Positions 9,578 to 19,208 of a stretch of DNA of 64,000 bases are shown in pieces. Both the position numbers and the translations under genes were made by a program. The notes below the pieces were generated by a model that did not search any database, had not been told where the DNA came from, and saw nothing but the letters and a program-made list of their open reading frames with translations. How positions within the stretch are numbered: the first letter of the stretch is position 1; every line of letters begins with the position of its first letter. This DNA is from Lachnospiraceae bacterium AF51-6-b8A (GTDB lineage: Bacteria; Bacillota; Clostridia; Lachnospirales; Lachnospiraceae), in the NCBI GenBank assembly GCA_027682585.1, contig JAQCZH010000001.1, positions 851,685 to 915,684 of the forward strand, read 5' to 3'.

Positions 9578-11650
9578 TCATTCCTTATCCCTTATTTTGG
9601 AAAAACCGCAGGCAGGATCTGAGCAGACGATTTTATTTCCCTTGACTACCATATATTTGCCGCACCGGGGGCAGGCCTCGCTGACAGGACGATTCCAGGA
9701 CATAAAATCACAGACGGGATTATTCTCACAGCCATAGTAAATCCTCCCCCTGCGTGTTCGCTTCAGGACAAGGTCCTTGCCGCAGATAGGACAGGAGACT
9801 CCAATTTTCTCCAAATAGGGTTTGGTGTTTCTGCACTCGGGGAATCCGGGACAGGCTAAGAACTTTCCGTGCGGCCCGTATTTAACCACCATATTCCGTC
9901 CGCAGTTCTCGCAGATGACGTCGGAGACCTCTTCCTTGATCTGAACTTTCTCCAGTTCTTTCTCTGCTTTCCTGACAGAAGCGTCCAGATCCGGATAGAA
10001 ATTCCGAACCAGAGACTTCCAGGCCACCCTGCCCTCTTCTACTCCGTCTAAAAGGCCCTCCATATTAGCTGTAAAATTCTGGTCGACAATACTTGGGAAA
10101 GACTCCTTCATAATGTCGTTCACTACCTGTCCGAGTTCCGTCACAAAGATACTGCGCCCCTCTTTGGTAATATAGCGGCGCTTGAGCAGGGTCGAGACGA
10201 TCGGTGAATACGTTGATGGGCGGCCGATACCAAGTTCCTCAAGAGTGTGCACTAAAGAAGCTTCTGTAAAATGTGCCGGTGGTTGTGTGAAGTGCTGCTT
10301 CTCCTCAAAACTCTGAAAGTCCAATTTGGTCTCTTTATCGATCTTGCTCAGGTTCTGCCTGTCCGTCTGATCCTTCTCATCATCGCTTACATAAATAAGC
10401 GTATACCCGTCAAAGATCGGATGACTGGCTGATGTGGAAAAAACAGTGTCTTTCGCATTGATTTTCACATTGGTTGTCTCATAAACTGCGTTGGCCATCT
10501 GTGAGGCCATAAAGCGCTTCCAGATCAGCTGATAGAGCCTGAACTGATCTCTGGAGAGAGAATCCTTGATCTGACTCGGCATCCTGGTCAGATCTGCCGG
10601 TCGAATCGCCTCGTGCGCGTCCTGAACTGTCCCCGACTTCTTCCCTGCATGATAACGCCTGCAATACTCCTGCCCATAGTTATTTTGGATAAAAGAAGCT
10701 ACCGCAGCCTGGGCTTCATCTGCCACGCGGGTAGAATCCGTACGCAGATATGTAATCAAGCCGACCGTGCCGCTGCCTTTGATATCAACACCCTCATAGA
10801 GCTGCTGAGCAATGCGCATCGTCTTCTGAATGGCGAAGTTTAATGCCTTGGAAGCCTCCTGCTGCAGGGTTGACGTTGTAAAGGGAAGAGGGCTCTTTCT
10901 CTCCCGCTTGCTCTTTGTAACAGAACTGACAACATAATTCGCTCCCTCTAGAGAAGCTACAATCTCCTGCAATTGGTCCTTTGATTCGATTTCTCTCTTT
11001 CCCTTGCTGTCACCATAATAATGCGCCATCAGAGGTTTCGTCAGTCCTTCGGCCCTCAGGAAAAGATCAAGCGTATAATATTCCCTTGGAATGAAGGCCG
11101 CAACCTCCTCTTCACGGTCACAGATAATCCGAAGGGCCGCCGACTGAACACGACCGGCTGAAAGCCCCCGCTTGACCTTGGCCCAAAGCAGAGGACTGAT
11201 ACGATAGCCGACCATACGATCCAGGACGCGGCGCGCCTGCTGTGCATCGACCAGGGTCATATCAATCTCCCGCGGATGTTTGATGGCTTCCTTGACCGCA
11301 TTTTTGGTGATCTCATTGAAGGTGATCCTATGAATGGGCTTGGTCGGATCCGCATGAAGCGCCGCAAGTAAATGCCAGGAAATCGCTTCACCTTCCCGAT
11401 CGGGATCTGTCGCCAGGTAAATCCTATCTGCCTTCTTCGCCTCTTTGCGCAGTGATGCCAGCAGTTGTCCCTTACCGCGAATCGTAATATATTTTGGCTC
11501 AAAATCATGATCAACATCGATTCCCAAAGAGGACTTTGGAAGATCTCTGACATGTCCCTGTGATGCCATCACCTCATAGTTCTTACCTAAAAACTTTTTA
11601 ATTGTCCTGACCTTGGTGGGGGACTCCACAATAACCAGATTTTTTGCCAT
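9578..11650 (-). CDS. topA: DNA topoisomerase I (type IA)
   Basis: Relaxes negative supercoils through a 5'-phosphotyrosine intermediate. N-terminal Toprim domain with VIVESPTKVRTI and TDPDREGEAISWHL; catalytic tyrosine in GLITYLRTDSTRV (about residue 295). The C-terminus has three four-cysteine zinc ribbons: CENCGRNM...CPGFPEC, CPICGKDL...CENNPVC and CPRCGKYM...CSDPAC. I place the start at 11650 (690 residues), where the family begins MAKNLVIVES, with an AGAAGGA site upstream; the frame is open for 12 more codons. It lies between dprA and codY, the usual Clostridia order. Confidence 0.96.
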   Translation of the reverse strand: MAKNLVIVESPTKVRTIKKFLGKNYEVMASQGHVRDLPKSSLGIDVDHDFEPKYITIRGKGQLLASLRKEAKKADRIYLATDPDREGEAISWHLLAALHADPTKPIHRITFNEITKNAVKEAIKHPREIDMTLVDAQQARRVLDRMVGYRISPLLWAKVKRGLSAGRVQSAALRIICDREEEVAAFIPREYYTLDLFLRAEGLTKPLMAHYYGDSKGKREIESKDQLQEIVASLEGANYVVSSVTKSKRERKSPLPFTTSTLQQEASKALNFAIQKTMRIAQQLYEGVDIKGSGTVGLITYLRTDSTRVADEAQAAVASFIQNNYGQEYCRRYHAGKKSGTVQDAHEAIRPADLTRMPSQIKDSLSRDQFRLYQLIWKRFMASQMANAVYETTNVKINAKDTVFSTSASHPIFDGYTLIYVSDDEKDQTDRQNLSKIDKETKLDFQSFEEKQHFTQPPAHFTEASLVHTLEELGIGRPSTYSPIVSTLLKRRYITKEGRSIFVTELGQVVNDIMKESFPSIVDQNFTANMEGLLDGVEEGRVAWKSLVRNFYPDLDASVRKAEKELEKVQIKEEVSDVICENCGRNMVVKYGPHGKFLACPGFPECRNTKPYLEKIGVSCPICGKDLVLKRTRRGRIYYGCENNPVCDFMSWNRPVSEACPRCGKYMVVKGNKIVCSDPACGFSKIRDKE

Positions 11651-11942
11651 GACCAAAGTATTCCTTCTATAAAAATATGAACTCAATATGATCCAAAGCG
11701 CAACTGAAATGCGCGGATCAGATCTCTCAGCTTCAGGACATTTCTGCCCTGATGACTCATATCAAACGCACCGTCTCCTGTAAAACAGGACCAAAACTCT
11801 CTCCTGTTCCGTGATTGTCATAGAAAGTTCTATATAAAATAAAAAGCATCAGACGCATCAGCCGACCAGAAATTCTAAGCCATGATACAACAGCATATCC
11901 GCATTTTCAAGCAAAGTGTAAAGTCCCTTCCTCATTTTTATC

Positions 11943-13100
11943 TCACCGCAATTTCATGAACTGATTATGCGAAGAATCAACAGCGACCCCCAGATCACAG
12001 AGTTCTGTCAGAGCCTGTACTGTCTGCAGATAATCCAGCCCGCTCTTTGCCACCAGCGTGTCCAGATCCGTCGGATAGAAATCAAGACACTGATAAACTT
12101 TCTCCTGTTTCCTGTCCAAAACCGGCAGATATCGAAGATCTTCTCTCGGCTGAAAATGTCCCATCCCAGCAGCCAGTTCCAGATCTTCAATGAACTGTTC
12201 GTAATCTGTAATCGGATGAGCCGCTCCCTGATGCAGAAGTTCATTGCAGCCGGCGCTCATGGGATCCGTGATTCTCCCCGGAAGGGTATAGATATCTTTC
12301 CCCTGCTCCAGAGCGAAATCCGCAGTGATTAAAGATCCACTTCTTCTTCTCGCCTCGATGACAAGGATCACAGACGCCAGCCCGGATATAATGCGGTTTC
12401 GAGCTGGAAAATGCCGGGACAAAGGTGCGGTTTGCGGCGGATACTCGCTGAAGACACAGCCTGTCTCAACAATGCGGTCATAGAGGATCCAATTCTCCCT
12501 GGGATAAGCGACATCCGCCCCGGATCCCAGCACAGCAATGGTCTGACCTCCTGCATTCAGACAGGAAGTCTGGGCGATTCCGTCAATACCCCTGGCCATA
12601 CCGGAGACAATCTGATAACCATACTCCGTCAAAATTGTGGACAGATCTTCAGCCGCCCTCTTTCCGTAAGCGGATGGAGATCTGGCTCCCACAATTGCCG
12701 CCAGACGAGAACTGCCATTACTCACTTCAGGGGGAATCCTCCCACGAAAGAACAACCCAAATGGGGCGTCGTGAAGCATACGCAGATTCGCCGGGTATTC
12801 TCCCATATCCAGCGTAACCAGTCCCATATCTGCTCTTAAGAATCGCTCGTATTCCTCCTGCAGTTTCCAAGCGGTTCTCTGGGCCACCAGAGCTTTCAAC
12901 TCTCTCTTCCTCAAAAATCCCAACTTCTGCAGTTCTTCTCCGTCGGCCCGGTAGACAGCCGAGATACTCTGATAACAATCCAGCAGCTGCCGCTTGGCAC
13001 GATTTCCCAATCCGGCCCCGCTCAGACAGGCCATCCAGTAGCGGTAAGGTCCTTCCGTCTCTGCATTTCTCTCATATTTCACCACTTTGCTTCCCCTCAT
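11943..13100 (-). CDS. dprA: DNA-processing protein DprA (Smf)
   Basis: Binds incoming single-stranded DNA and loads RecA during transformation; also common in species not known to be competent. The Rossmann-like DprA core carries VGARSPSAYGKRAAEDL, YQIVSGMARGIDGIAQ, TIAVLGSGADVAYPREN, SEYPPQTAPLSRHFPARNR and LVIEARRRSGSLITADFA. A SAM/HhH-like N-terminus (about residues 20-70) and a C-terminal winged-helix-like segment (about 320-385) flank it. It is 385 residues. It starts 24 nt after comM ends, so both are probably one transcript. Confidence 0.95.
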   Translation of the reverse strand: MRGSKVVKYERNAETEGPYRYWMACLSGAGLGNRAKRQLLDCYQSISAVYRADGEELQKLGFLRKRELKALVAQRTAWKLQEEYERFLRADMGLVTLDMGEYPANLRMLHDAPFGLFFRGRIPPEVSNGSSRLAAIVGARSPSAYGKRAAEDLSTILTEYGYQIVSGMARGIDGIAQTSCLNAGGQTIAVLGSGADVAYPRENWILYDRIVETGCVFSEYPPQTAPLSRHFPARNRIISGLASVILVIEARRRSGSLITADFALEQGKDIYTLPGRITDPMSAGCNELLHQGAAHPITDYEQFIEDLELAAGMGHFQPREDLRYLPVLDRKQEKVYQCLDFYPTDLDTLVAKSGLDYLQTVQALTELCDLGVAVDSSHNQFMKLR

Positions 13101-13124
13101 AAATTCCCACAGTCCCTCTTCTAT

Positions 13125-14681
13125 TCAGACCATCTTCCAGTAGTTCCGATCCAGACCATGATAGATTCTGGCCTCCTGCAGGTGTTCTTTTCGAATATCT
13201 CTGCTTTTTGCCATATCAGCAATGGTCCTGGCGACACGAAGAAGACGCCCGTATCCTCTTGCCGTTAAACCCAGCTTATCAAAGCAGATCCGCAGATAAT
13301 TCTCTTCCTCTGATCCCAGAGGACAGTATTTTTTAAGATCAGCAGAGGGGATCTGTCCATTGCAGCGAATCCCGCTGCCCTCAAAGCGCTTCTCCTGTAT
13401 CTGCCTGCTTTGAAGAACCCGTTTCAAGATACTTGCCGAGCTCTCTGCCTCTTCCTCCCCAATCAGGTCGTCGAAAGAGACCGGAGAGACATTCGCGCAC
13501 AAGTCAATGCGATCTAAGAGTGGCTGAGAAATTTTCCCCAGATAATCCCTCACCTGTGACGGTCTGCAGTGACATCGTTTTTTATCGGGAAAATAACCGC
13601 ATGGACATGGATTCATAGCAGCGATCAGCATAAAATCCGCCGGATATTCCACATCCGCCTGCTGACGTACAATGCGTACGCATCCCTCTTCCATAGGCTG
13701 TCGGAGGATTTCTATTGTCGCCCTGTCAAATTCAGGCAGTTCATCCAGAAACAGAACGCCTCCATTGGCCAAAGAGATCTCTCCCGGCTTTGGAATCAGT
13801 CCCCCTCCGGTCAGGCCAGCCGGGGAGATGGTGTGGTGGGGGGCTCGAAAAGGCCTCCTCTTCATGAATTGCCCGCCATCCGTCAGAAGTCCGCAAACCG
13901 AATAGATCTTGGAGAGTTCCAGTTCCTCCTTCTTGGTCATAGGCGGTAAAATACCGGGGATGGATCTTGCCACCATTGTCTTGCCTGCTCCCGGAGGCCC
14001 GATCATCAGCAGATTGTGCCTCCCGCTGACCGCGATTTCACAGGCTCTGCGAAGACTCTTCTGCCCGCGGATATTCTTAAAATCATAGATATGCTCCTCC
14101 GTCAGACGACTGCTCTGACTTTTGTCAGAAGCATTTCTCCCTGTTCCTCCTCTCTCTCTCCTCAGGTCACATTTGCCTCCCAGATAGCGGATCACATCCT
14201 CCAGGTGATCAACCGGAACCAGCTGCAGACCATCGACTAAAGCTGCCTCCTGCAAATTGGCCCTGGGAATGACAGCACAGGTCAAACCGGCTCTCTTAGC
14301 CTCTGTCATAATTGGAAGAACCCCCCTGACCGGATTAATCTTCCCATCCAGTCCCAGCTCTCCCACTGTAATGATATCCTGCAGCCTCTCCTGTCCGATG
14401 ATTCCAATGGTGGCCAAAATAGCAATCGCAACCGGCAAATCAAAACCGGTTCCGGATTTTCGAATGGAGGCCGGAGAAATATTAACCGTGATCCTCTTGA
14501 TGGGCAAATGAAATCCGATATTGCGCAGGGCTGTTCTGACCCGTTCTCTGGCCTCCTTGACCTCCGCAGAGAGAAATCCCACCATTTCAAAAAGAGGCAT
14601 GCCGTCAGAGACATCTGCCTCTACCAGCACCAGCTGAGAATCAATTCCCCGAATAATTGCCGTATTTACTTGACTATACAT
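13125..14681 (-). CDS. comM: YifB/ComM family Mg-chelatase-like AAA+ ATPase
   Basis: AAA+ helicase of the ComM family, which in Vibrio promotes branch migration during transformation. It is 518 residues. The N-terminal Lon-protease-like ChlI domain spans about 20-145. Walker A GPPGAGKT is at about 228-235, Walker B is GGVLFLDELPEF, then the sensor region MIAAMNPCPCGYFPD with a cysteine-rich insert (CPCGYF...CHC), and the C-terminal Mg_chelatase domain. The start at 14681 follows AGGAG; upstream codons in frame look non-coding. It is paired with dprA. Confidence 0.93.
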   Translation of the reverse strand: MYSQVNTAIIRGIDSQLVLVEADVSDGMPLFEMVGFLSAEVKEARERVRTALRNIGFHLPIKRITVNISPASIRKSGTGFDLPVAIAILATIGIIGQERLQDIITVGELGLDGKINPVRGVLPIMTEAKRAGLTCAVIPRANLQEAALVDGLQLVPVDHLEDVIRYLGGKCDLRRERGGTGRNASDKSQSSRLTEEHIYDFKNIRGQKSLRRACEIAVSGRHNLLMIGPPGAGKTMVARSIPGILPPMTKKEELELSKIYSVCGLLTDGGQFMKRRPFRAPHHTISPAGLTGGGLIPKPGEISLANGGVLFLDELPEFDRATIEILRQPMEEGCVRIVRQQADVEYPADFMLIAAMNPCPCGYFPDKKRCHCRPSQVRDYLGKISQPLLDRIDLCANVSPVSFDDLIGEEEAESSASILKRVLQSRQIQEKRFEGSGIRCNGQIPSADLKKYCPLGSEEENYLRICFDKLGLTARGYGRLLRVARTIADMAKSRDIRKEHLQEARIYHGLDRNYWKMV

Positions 14682-14926
14682 AAGAACTCCTGACCAAAGA
14701 GGGATCTGCTGCTTACAGCAAAGCGAAAAAGATCTCTCATCAGAAAAAGACAAAAGGAATACATGCACGCTCCATATGTGCTCCATTGTCAAAAACAATA
14801 GGATTCACACCCTGTGCGTATTTCAGATCACAAAGCACTGCGCGCTGCAAAAATTGCAGTGAATGCGCACCGCGTAAATATTCAATTCTCATGAAAAAGC
14901 GGCTGATATCTGTTAGGATAAGCAGG

Positions 14927-15877
14927 ATGAAACGAATCCTGACTTACGAAAATGAACTTGAATATGACAGCGTTTACGACTGGCTGCGGGAAAAGATGCA
15001 TTTCCCCCGTTCTATTGTCGCGGCCCTCCGATCCGGTGAACAAGACTATCGAATCAACGGGAAGAAACCCGTCCTCTGGCATTCTCTCGCCGCAGGTTCC
15101 AGGATCCAGATTATCCTGGAGGACAAGGATTCATCCTCCTTTGCTCCAGTTCAACTTCCGCTGGATATCGTATACGAGGATGAAGATATCCTCCTGGTAG
15201 ACAAGCCGGCCGGTATGCCATCTCATCCCTCCATGAACCATCAAGGAGACACCCTGGCCAATGCTGTCTTGTATTATTACCAAAAACAGGGAATTCCCTT
15301 CGTCTTTCGTATTGCCAACCGTCTGGATATGGATACATCGGGTCTGGTCGCCATCTCCAAAAACGCTCTGGCTGCAGCGCGCCTCAAGCAAATGATTGAC
15401 CAAAGACAGCTGCACAGAGAATATCTCTGTATTGTTGAGGGAGTCCTCTCCACGGATCCCCATCTGGCAGATAAATCTTTTGCTGAAATTCACTATGGCG
15501 CTGCGGGGCAGGCGCTGGGCGGTTGTATTTCGGCTCCTATCTCACGCAGAGAAGGATCCGTCATAGAGCGAAGAGTCAACGCCTGGGAGGGCCAAAGCGC
15601 TCTGACTAACTTCGAAATCGTTCGAGAGGGAAGGAGATTCTCTCTGCTGCGCATATGGCTTGGAACCGGTCGCACCCATCAGATCCGAGTACATATGAAC
15701 TACCTTGGCCATCCTCTCCCCGCCGACTACCTCTACCATCCGGTCTATCCGGGTATCTCCCGCCATCCACTGCACTCCGCCAGGCTGTCCTTTCCCCATC
15801 CCATCACCGGTCGTCAGATGTGTTTTGAGAGTGATCTGCCGACGGACATGCAAAAATTGCTGGATACATTTTCATAA
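14927..15877 (+). CDS. RluA-family RNA pseudouridine synthase
   Basis: Isomerises uridine to pseudouridine in rRNA or tRNA; the target site cannot be assigned. It is 316 residues. An N-terminal S4-like region (about 10-75) is followed by the catalytic domain with VYEDEDILLVDKPAGMPSHP, the active-site aspartate in NRLDMDTSGLVAISKN, REYLCIVEG, and the C-terminal GTGRTHQIRVHMNYLGHPLPADYLY. I chose the ATG at 14927, with AGGA 9 nt upstream, over an in-frame start 47 codons earlier that adds unrelated residues. It is one of the few plus-strand genes, divergent from comM. Confidence 0.92.
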   Translation: MKRILTYENELEYDSVYDWLREKMHFPRSIVAALRSGEQDYRINGKKPVLWHSLAAGSRIQIILEDKDSSSFAPVQLPLDIVYEDEDILLVDKPAGMPSHPSMNHQGDTLANAVLYYYQKQGIPFVFRIANRLDMDTSGLVAISKNALAAARLKQMIDQRQLHREYLCIVEGVLSTDPHLADKSFAEIHYGAAGQALGGCISAPISRREGSVIERRVNAWEGQSALTNFEIVREGRRFSLLRIWLGTGRTHQIRVHMNYLGHPLPADYLYHPVYPGISRHPLHSARLSFPHPITGRQMCFESDLPTDMQKLLDTFS

Positions 15878-15902
15878 CTGCCGAAGATTCCCTTGTCATA
15901 AA

Positions 15903-16532
15903 TCAATCCGGCAACATCTCCTCTGTAATTTCAAAAAGCCGCCCTTTTGTGACATCATAATTTGGCAGGCTGGGATAGGCATCGAAATTCCTGCGGTTCG
16001 CCAGAATGACCCGGCGGATATAAGCCTGGGTTTTGGCCTCTCCCCGCTTCGCCAGAAAGAAAAGCATGAACTCTAAGAGAGCCTGGGTCTGCGGATGGAT
16101 GATCAGATGATCTCTTCCCCGCAGATAGTAGTTCCAGGCAGAATCATCCTGATAATTTCCCTTCTGATAGTTTTTCGAAGCTGCCACCCGGTCGACAAAA
16201 GACTCCACCACGTAATTGACAGGCATCTTCATTCCGACCATCCCCGGACCGGAATGCTCACCAACAGCATAGTCAATCCAGTACTCAAAATGATGCTTGT
16301 TCCTTCCCTTATGATGAAGCCAGGACAGAGAATATCCCCGCTCCCTTCGCTCTCCGTCATTGGGACTCTGGGATCCCGTATAGTATCTGACTCCGACCAG
16401 GAACTCAGTCGGGGAATATTTGGACAGATCATGAAGCAGTCCCTGCCGATAAAGACCCAGGGCAAAACACCCCCGCATGACCAACATTTTGTGACGGTGA
16501 ATGGTTCGAAGATGCCCCAGCCAGTTCCACAT
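15903..16532 (-). CDS. DUF5662 family protein
   Basis: Uncharacterised family common in Clostridia; about 209 residues. The sequence has GLLHDLSKYSPTEF near residue 38 and HHKGRNKHHFEYW near 75, a pattern of His and Asp residues that resembles an HD-type metal site, though no enzymatic activity is established. The ATG at 16532 is preceded by GGAGGATAGG. It converges on the RluA-family gene with only 25 nt between stops, and is divergent from the DUF1292 gene. Confidence 0.8.
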   Translation of the reverse strand: MWNWLGHLRTIHRHKMLVMRGCFALGLYRQGLLHDLSKYSPTEFLVGVRYYTGSQSPNDGERRERGYSLSWLHHKGRNKHHFEYWIDYAVGEHSGPGMVGMKMPVNYVVESFVDRVAASKNYQKGNYQDDSAWNYYLRGRDHLIIHPQTQALLEFMLFFLAKRGEAKTQAYIRRVILANRRNFDAYPSLPNYDVTKGRLFEITEEMLPD

Positions 16533-16630
16533 CCTATCCTCCTCTTTGCAATCCTTCGAACGAATTATACGAGATATCCCCTCTTCTGTCATTGTATTTC
16601 ATAAGCACTGACAATGCTTTCCGCGAATCA

Positions 16631-16659
16631 TTGAAAAGCCCTTTTCCTTCCCCTATAAT
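16631..16659 (+). promoter_or_regulatory. strong sigma-A promoter for the DUF1292 gene
   Basis: TTGAAA at 16631-16636, exactly 17 bp, TATAAT at 16654-16659 on the plus strand. The expected start of transcription is about 45 nt before the ATG at 16710. Confidence 0.8.
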
Positions 16660-16709
16660 CTGAGACGATTCCAGGATACGAATACATAAGAGCTATAGAG
16701 GAGAAAACC

Positions 16710-17027
16710 ATGCCTGACAAGAATATGAGCACCCCCTTTCCCGCAGATGAGAATGACGATGATGTCATGGTGACCATCGAATTGGAGGACCGGGATCTGG
16801 ACTGTGAAATCCTGACTATTTTCACACTCAACAGTCAGGATTACATTGTCCTCATGCCTGTCGACGAGCACGGAGACCCGGTCGATGACAGTATGGTCTA
16901 CATCTATCGATATCTGGAAGACGCGGATGGCAGTCCCGCCATTGACAATATTCAGACCGATGAGGAATATGAAAAAGTCAATCACTACTTCACGCAGCTG
17001 GCAGATCGTGACTATCCACGATCCTGA
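16710..17027 (+). CDS. DUF1292 (YrzB-like) family protein
   Basis: A small acidic cytosolic protein of 105 residues. The hallmark DUF1292 core is seen: VTIELEDRDLDCEILTIF, then the beta strand YIVLMPVDE, and VYIYRYLEDADG. Family function is unknown. It has a consensus promoter and an AGAGGAG ribosome site, so it is likely well expressed. Its 3' end overlaps the 3' end of the convergent helicase gene by 16 bp. Confidence 0.88.
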   Translation: MPDKNMSTPFPADENDDDVMVTIELEDRDLDCEILTIFTLNSQDYIVLMPVDEHGDPVDDSMVYIYRYLEDADGSPAIDNIQTDEEYEKVNHYFTQLADRDYPRS

Positions 17028-18916
17028 TCTTCTTCCTGCATCTCCGCCAGGAAGCGGGAAGGAGCAAGTTTTTTATTGCCCATCACAAGACAGGAATAGA
17101 GATACAGCTCTCTTTTCGCCCTGGTGAGTGCGACATAGAACATACGTCTTTCCTCCTCCAAAGCCTCCGCTCCTCTGGCCCGGGAAGAGGGCGTCAGTCC
17201 CTCGTTAACATCCATGATATAGACACGATCAAACTCAAGCCCCTTGGACCCATGGAAGGTAAAAAGCCCCACCGGAGGCGCCCGGTCATCATTCTGTGCC
17301 AGGATTTCATCCTTTCTTGTCTTCCCCCCTCTCAAATAAGATTCCCTCCCTCCGGTTTCGGGCAGCGCACGTTCTTCCTCAAGTGTCTCCTTGTAACTTC
17401 CAATGGCTTCTTTTCCCCGACCTCTGATCCCCCTGGCCAGGCCTATGAGAATCCCAAGCAGCGTTTCAATCTCATCCCATTCACTTTCCTTGTCCGCATA
17501 ACACTTCTCCAGAAATGCCCGATATCCAACCTTGCCCAAAAGATAGGTCAGGGCAGCGTATGGAGACGAGACCGAAAGAAAGGTCATATCCTTCTCCAGC
17601 TCCAGAATTTGCTTTGCCTGCTCGGAACTCTCTTCAAAGCGGCTTCTCAATTCATCCCAGTCAAAGAACTCTGCTTCAATGCAAGATCTTGGCAGCTGAC
17701 GATGCGGTCTGTTTAAAATTCGAAGAAGATCCTCTCTTCTCCTTCCGCCCAATGCCAGCCTGCAGTATGAGATGATATCCTGCGTCAGCCAATGATCGCT
17801 GACTTCACGCGCCTGCCGGCGCATATAATAGGGAATTCCGCTCTGACGCAAAACCCGTATCAGTTCAGCGGACTGGGCTCTGGTACGAAACAAAACTGCA
17901 GTCGTCCCCTTGCGCTCGCGCAGAGAAGCTGCTATCTGCTCTGCCTCTTCTCTCGGATCCTTAAGGCGCCTGACCACGATTCTTCCCTTCTCCTTTCGAT
18001 CCGGCCGAATGTTCTTGGCATAGCGCACCTGATTGTGGCTGATCAGCCGCTCTGCCCCCTTTACAATGGACTGATTCGAACGATAATTCGTCTGTAAATT
18101 CAGAATAACCGCTCCTGGATAAGCAGATCGAATATTCAAAAGCAGTCTGGGCCTGGCACCGCGGAATCCATAAATCGACTGGTCATCATCACCTACCAGA
18201 AAAAGATTCCCCCATCCCTCCGCCAGAGTCTGCACAAGAGCAAACTGCAGGGTATCCATATCCTGAGCCTCATCGACGAGAATCATCCGAAAGCGATGGG
18301 TCCATCGGGCACGGACCGCCGGCTTCTCATCAAAAAGTATCCTGGCTTCAGACAACATATCCTCATAATCCAGAAGCTTATCCCTTCTTTTCAGCGATCG
18401 GTATTTTTGCGCAAATTTTTCTGTCAGACCTGGTCCCCTCTCTTTTTCATCCGCATTTGCCTCTTCGCCTTGCGTAAAATTGTCTGTGCTCGCATCCTTT
18501 CGCTCAAGATGACCCATCCGCTGCAACAATTCCTCCGCCTTCTGCCGGTTCGCTCTGATTCCCATTTGACCAAGGACCTCCATTGCCAGGAGAAGGCGTT
18601 CCTCCTGCTTCATAAGACTCTTGGATGAATAACCGCACTCTTCCCTGAGTACTCGAAAGAAGACAGAATGAAAGGTTCCGAAAATAACCCGAATCCCTCC
18701 TGTTCCCACCATTGACAGGAAACGGTTCTGCATTTCCATAGCAGCCTCTTTGCTAAAAGTGATCACCAGGATCTGCTCTGCCGGAATCTTTCTCTCCTCA
18801 ATCAGTCTTGCAACACGGCGAGTGAGGACACCAGTCTTGCCAGAGCCCGGTCCGGCGATAGTCAGGCAGACTCCTTCATAGAAGGAAACCGCCTCCTCTT
18901 GTTGTACATCAAGCAA
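17012..18916 (-). CDS. UvrD/PcrA-like superfamily 1 DNA helicase
   Basis: ATP-dependent 3'-5' DNA helicase, about 634 residues, shorter than PcrA (about 730). Motifs in order: Ia-type LDVQQEEAV, Walker A GPGSGKT (22-28), ITFSKEAAMEM, GTFHSVFFRVL, Walker B LVDEAQDMD, GDDDQSIYGFRGA, NYRSNQSIVKG, TFHGSKGLEFDRVYI and RRMFYVALTRAKREL. The likely start is a TTG at 18916, 8 nt after GGAGG; the more upstream ATG at 19000 would add a hydrophobic segment foreign to the family. It is probably a repair helicase. Confidence 0.88.
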   Translation of the reverse strand: MLDVQQEEAVSFYEGVCLTIAGPGSGKTGVLTRRVARLIEERKIPAEQILVITFSKEAAMEMQNRFLSMVGTGGIRVIFGTFHSVFFRVLREECGYSSKSLMKQEERLLLAMEVLGQMGIRANRQKAEELLQRMGHLERKDASTDNFTQGEEANADEKERGPGLTEKFAQKYRSLKRRDKLLDYEDMLSEARILFDEKPAVRARWTHRFRMILVDEAQDMDTLQFALVQTLAEGWGNLFLVGDDDQSIYGFRGARPRLLLNIRSAYPGAVILNLQTNYRSNQSIVKGAERLISHNQVRYAKNIRPDRKEKGRIVVRRLKDPREEAEQIAASLRERKGTTAVLFRTRAQSAELIRVLRQSGIPYYMRRQAREVSDHWLTQDIISYCRLALGGRRREDLLRILNRPHRQLPRSCIEAEFFDWDELRSRFEESSEQAKQILELEKDMTFLSVSSPYAALTYLLGKVGYRAFLEKCYADKESEWDEIETLLGILIGLARGIRGRGKEAIGSYKETLEEERALPETGGRESYLRGGKTRKDEILAQNDDRAPPVGLFTFHGSKGLEFDRVYIMDVNEGLTPSSRARGAEALEEERRMFYVALTRAKRELYLYSCLVMGNKKLAPSRFLAEMQEEDQDRG

Positions 18917-19092
18917 GGGAATCACCTCCGTTGATCGATCATGTACGAGGTTAAGGAAACACGAACCCGCTATTGTTATGAAAAAACAAGTCTGTATCAA
19001 AATATAAAATCAGCACAAAATGATCGATTTTTAAATGCGATGAAGATAAGAAACAAAACAGAAATAATAAACAGTTAAAATATGCCTTTATG

Positions 19093-19126
19093 AAAAAAGC
19101 CTAACCCGCAAACAGGGGTTAAGCTT
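19093..19126 (-). terminator. intrinsic terminator after gltX
   Basis: On the minus strand AAGCTTAACCCC and GGGTTAGGCTT pair around a short loop and are followed by TTTTTT. It lies about 85 nt past the gltX stop. Between it and the helicase start is an AT-rich spacer without a clear promoter. Confidence 0.9.
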
Positions 19127-19208
19127 ATTTATAGCATCTTATTTGATGACTTGCAAGGTCCAAGATTTCTCCTGTTCCCCTCTGCTGTCAACATGATGGG
19201 TTCTAAAC

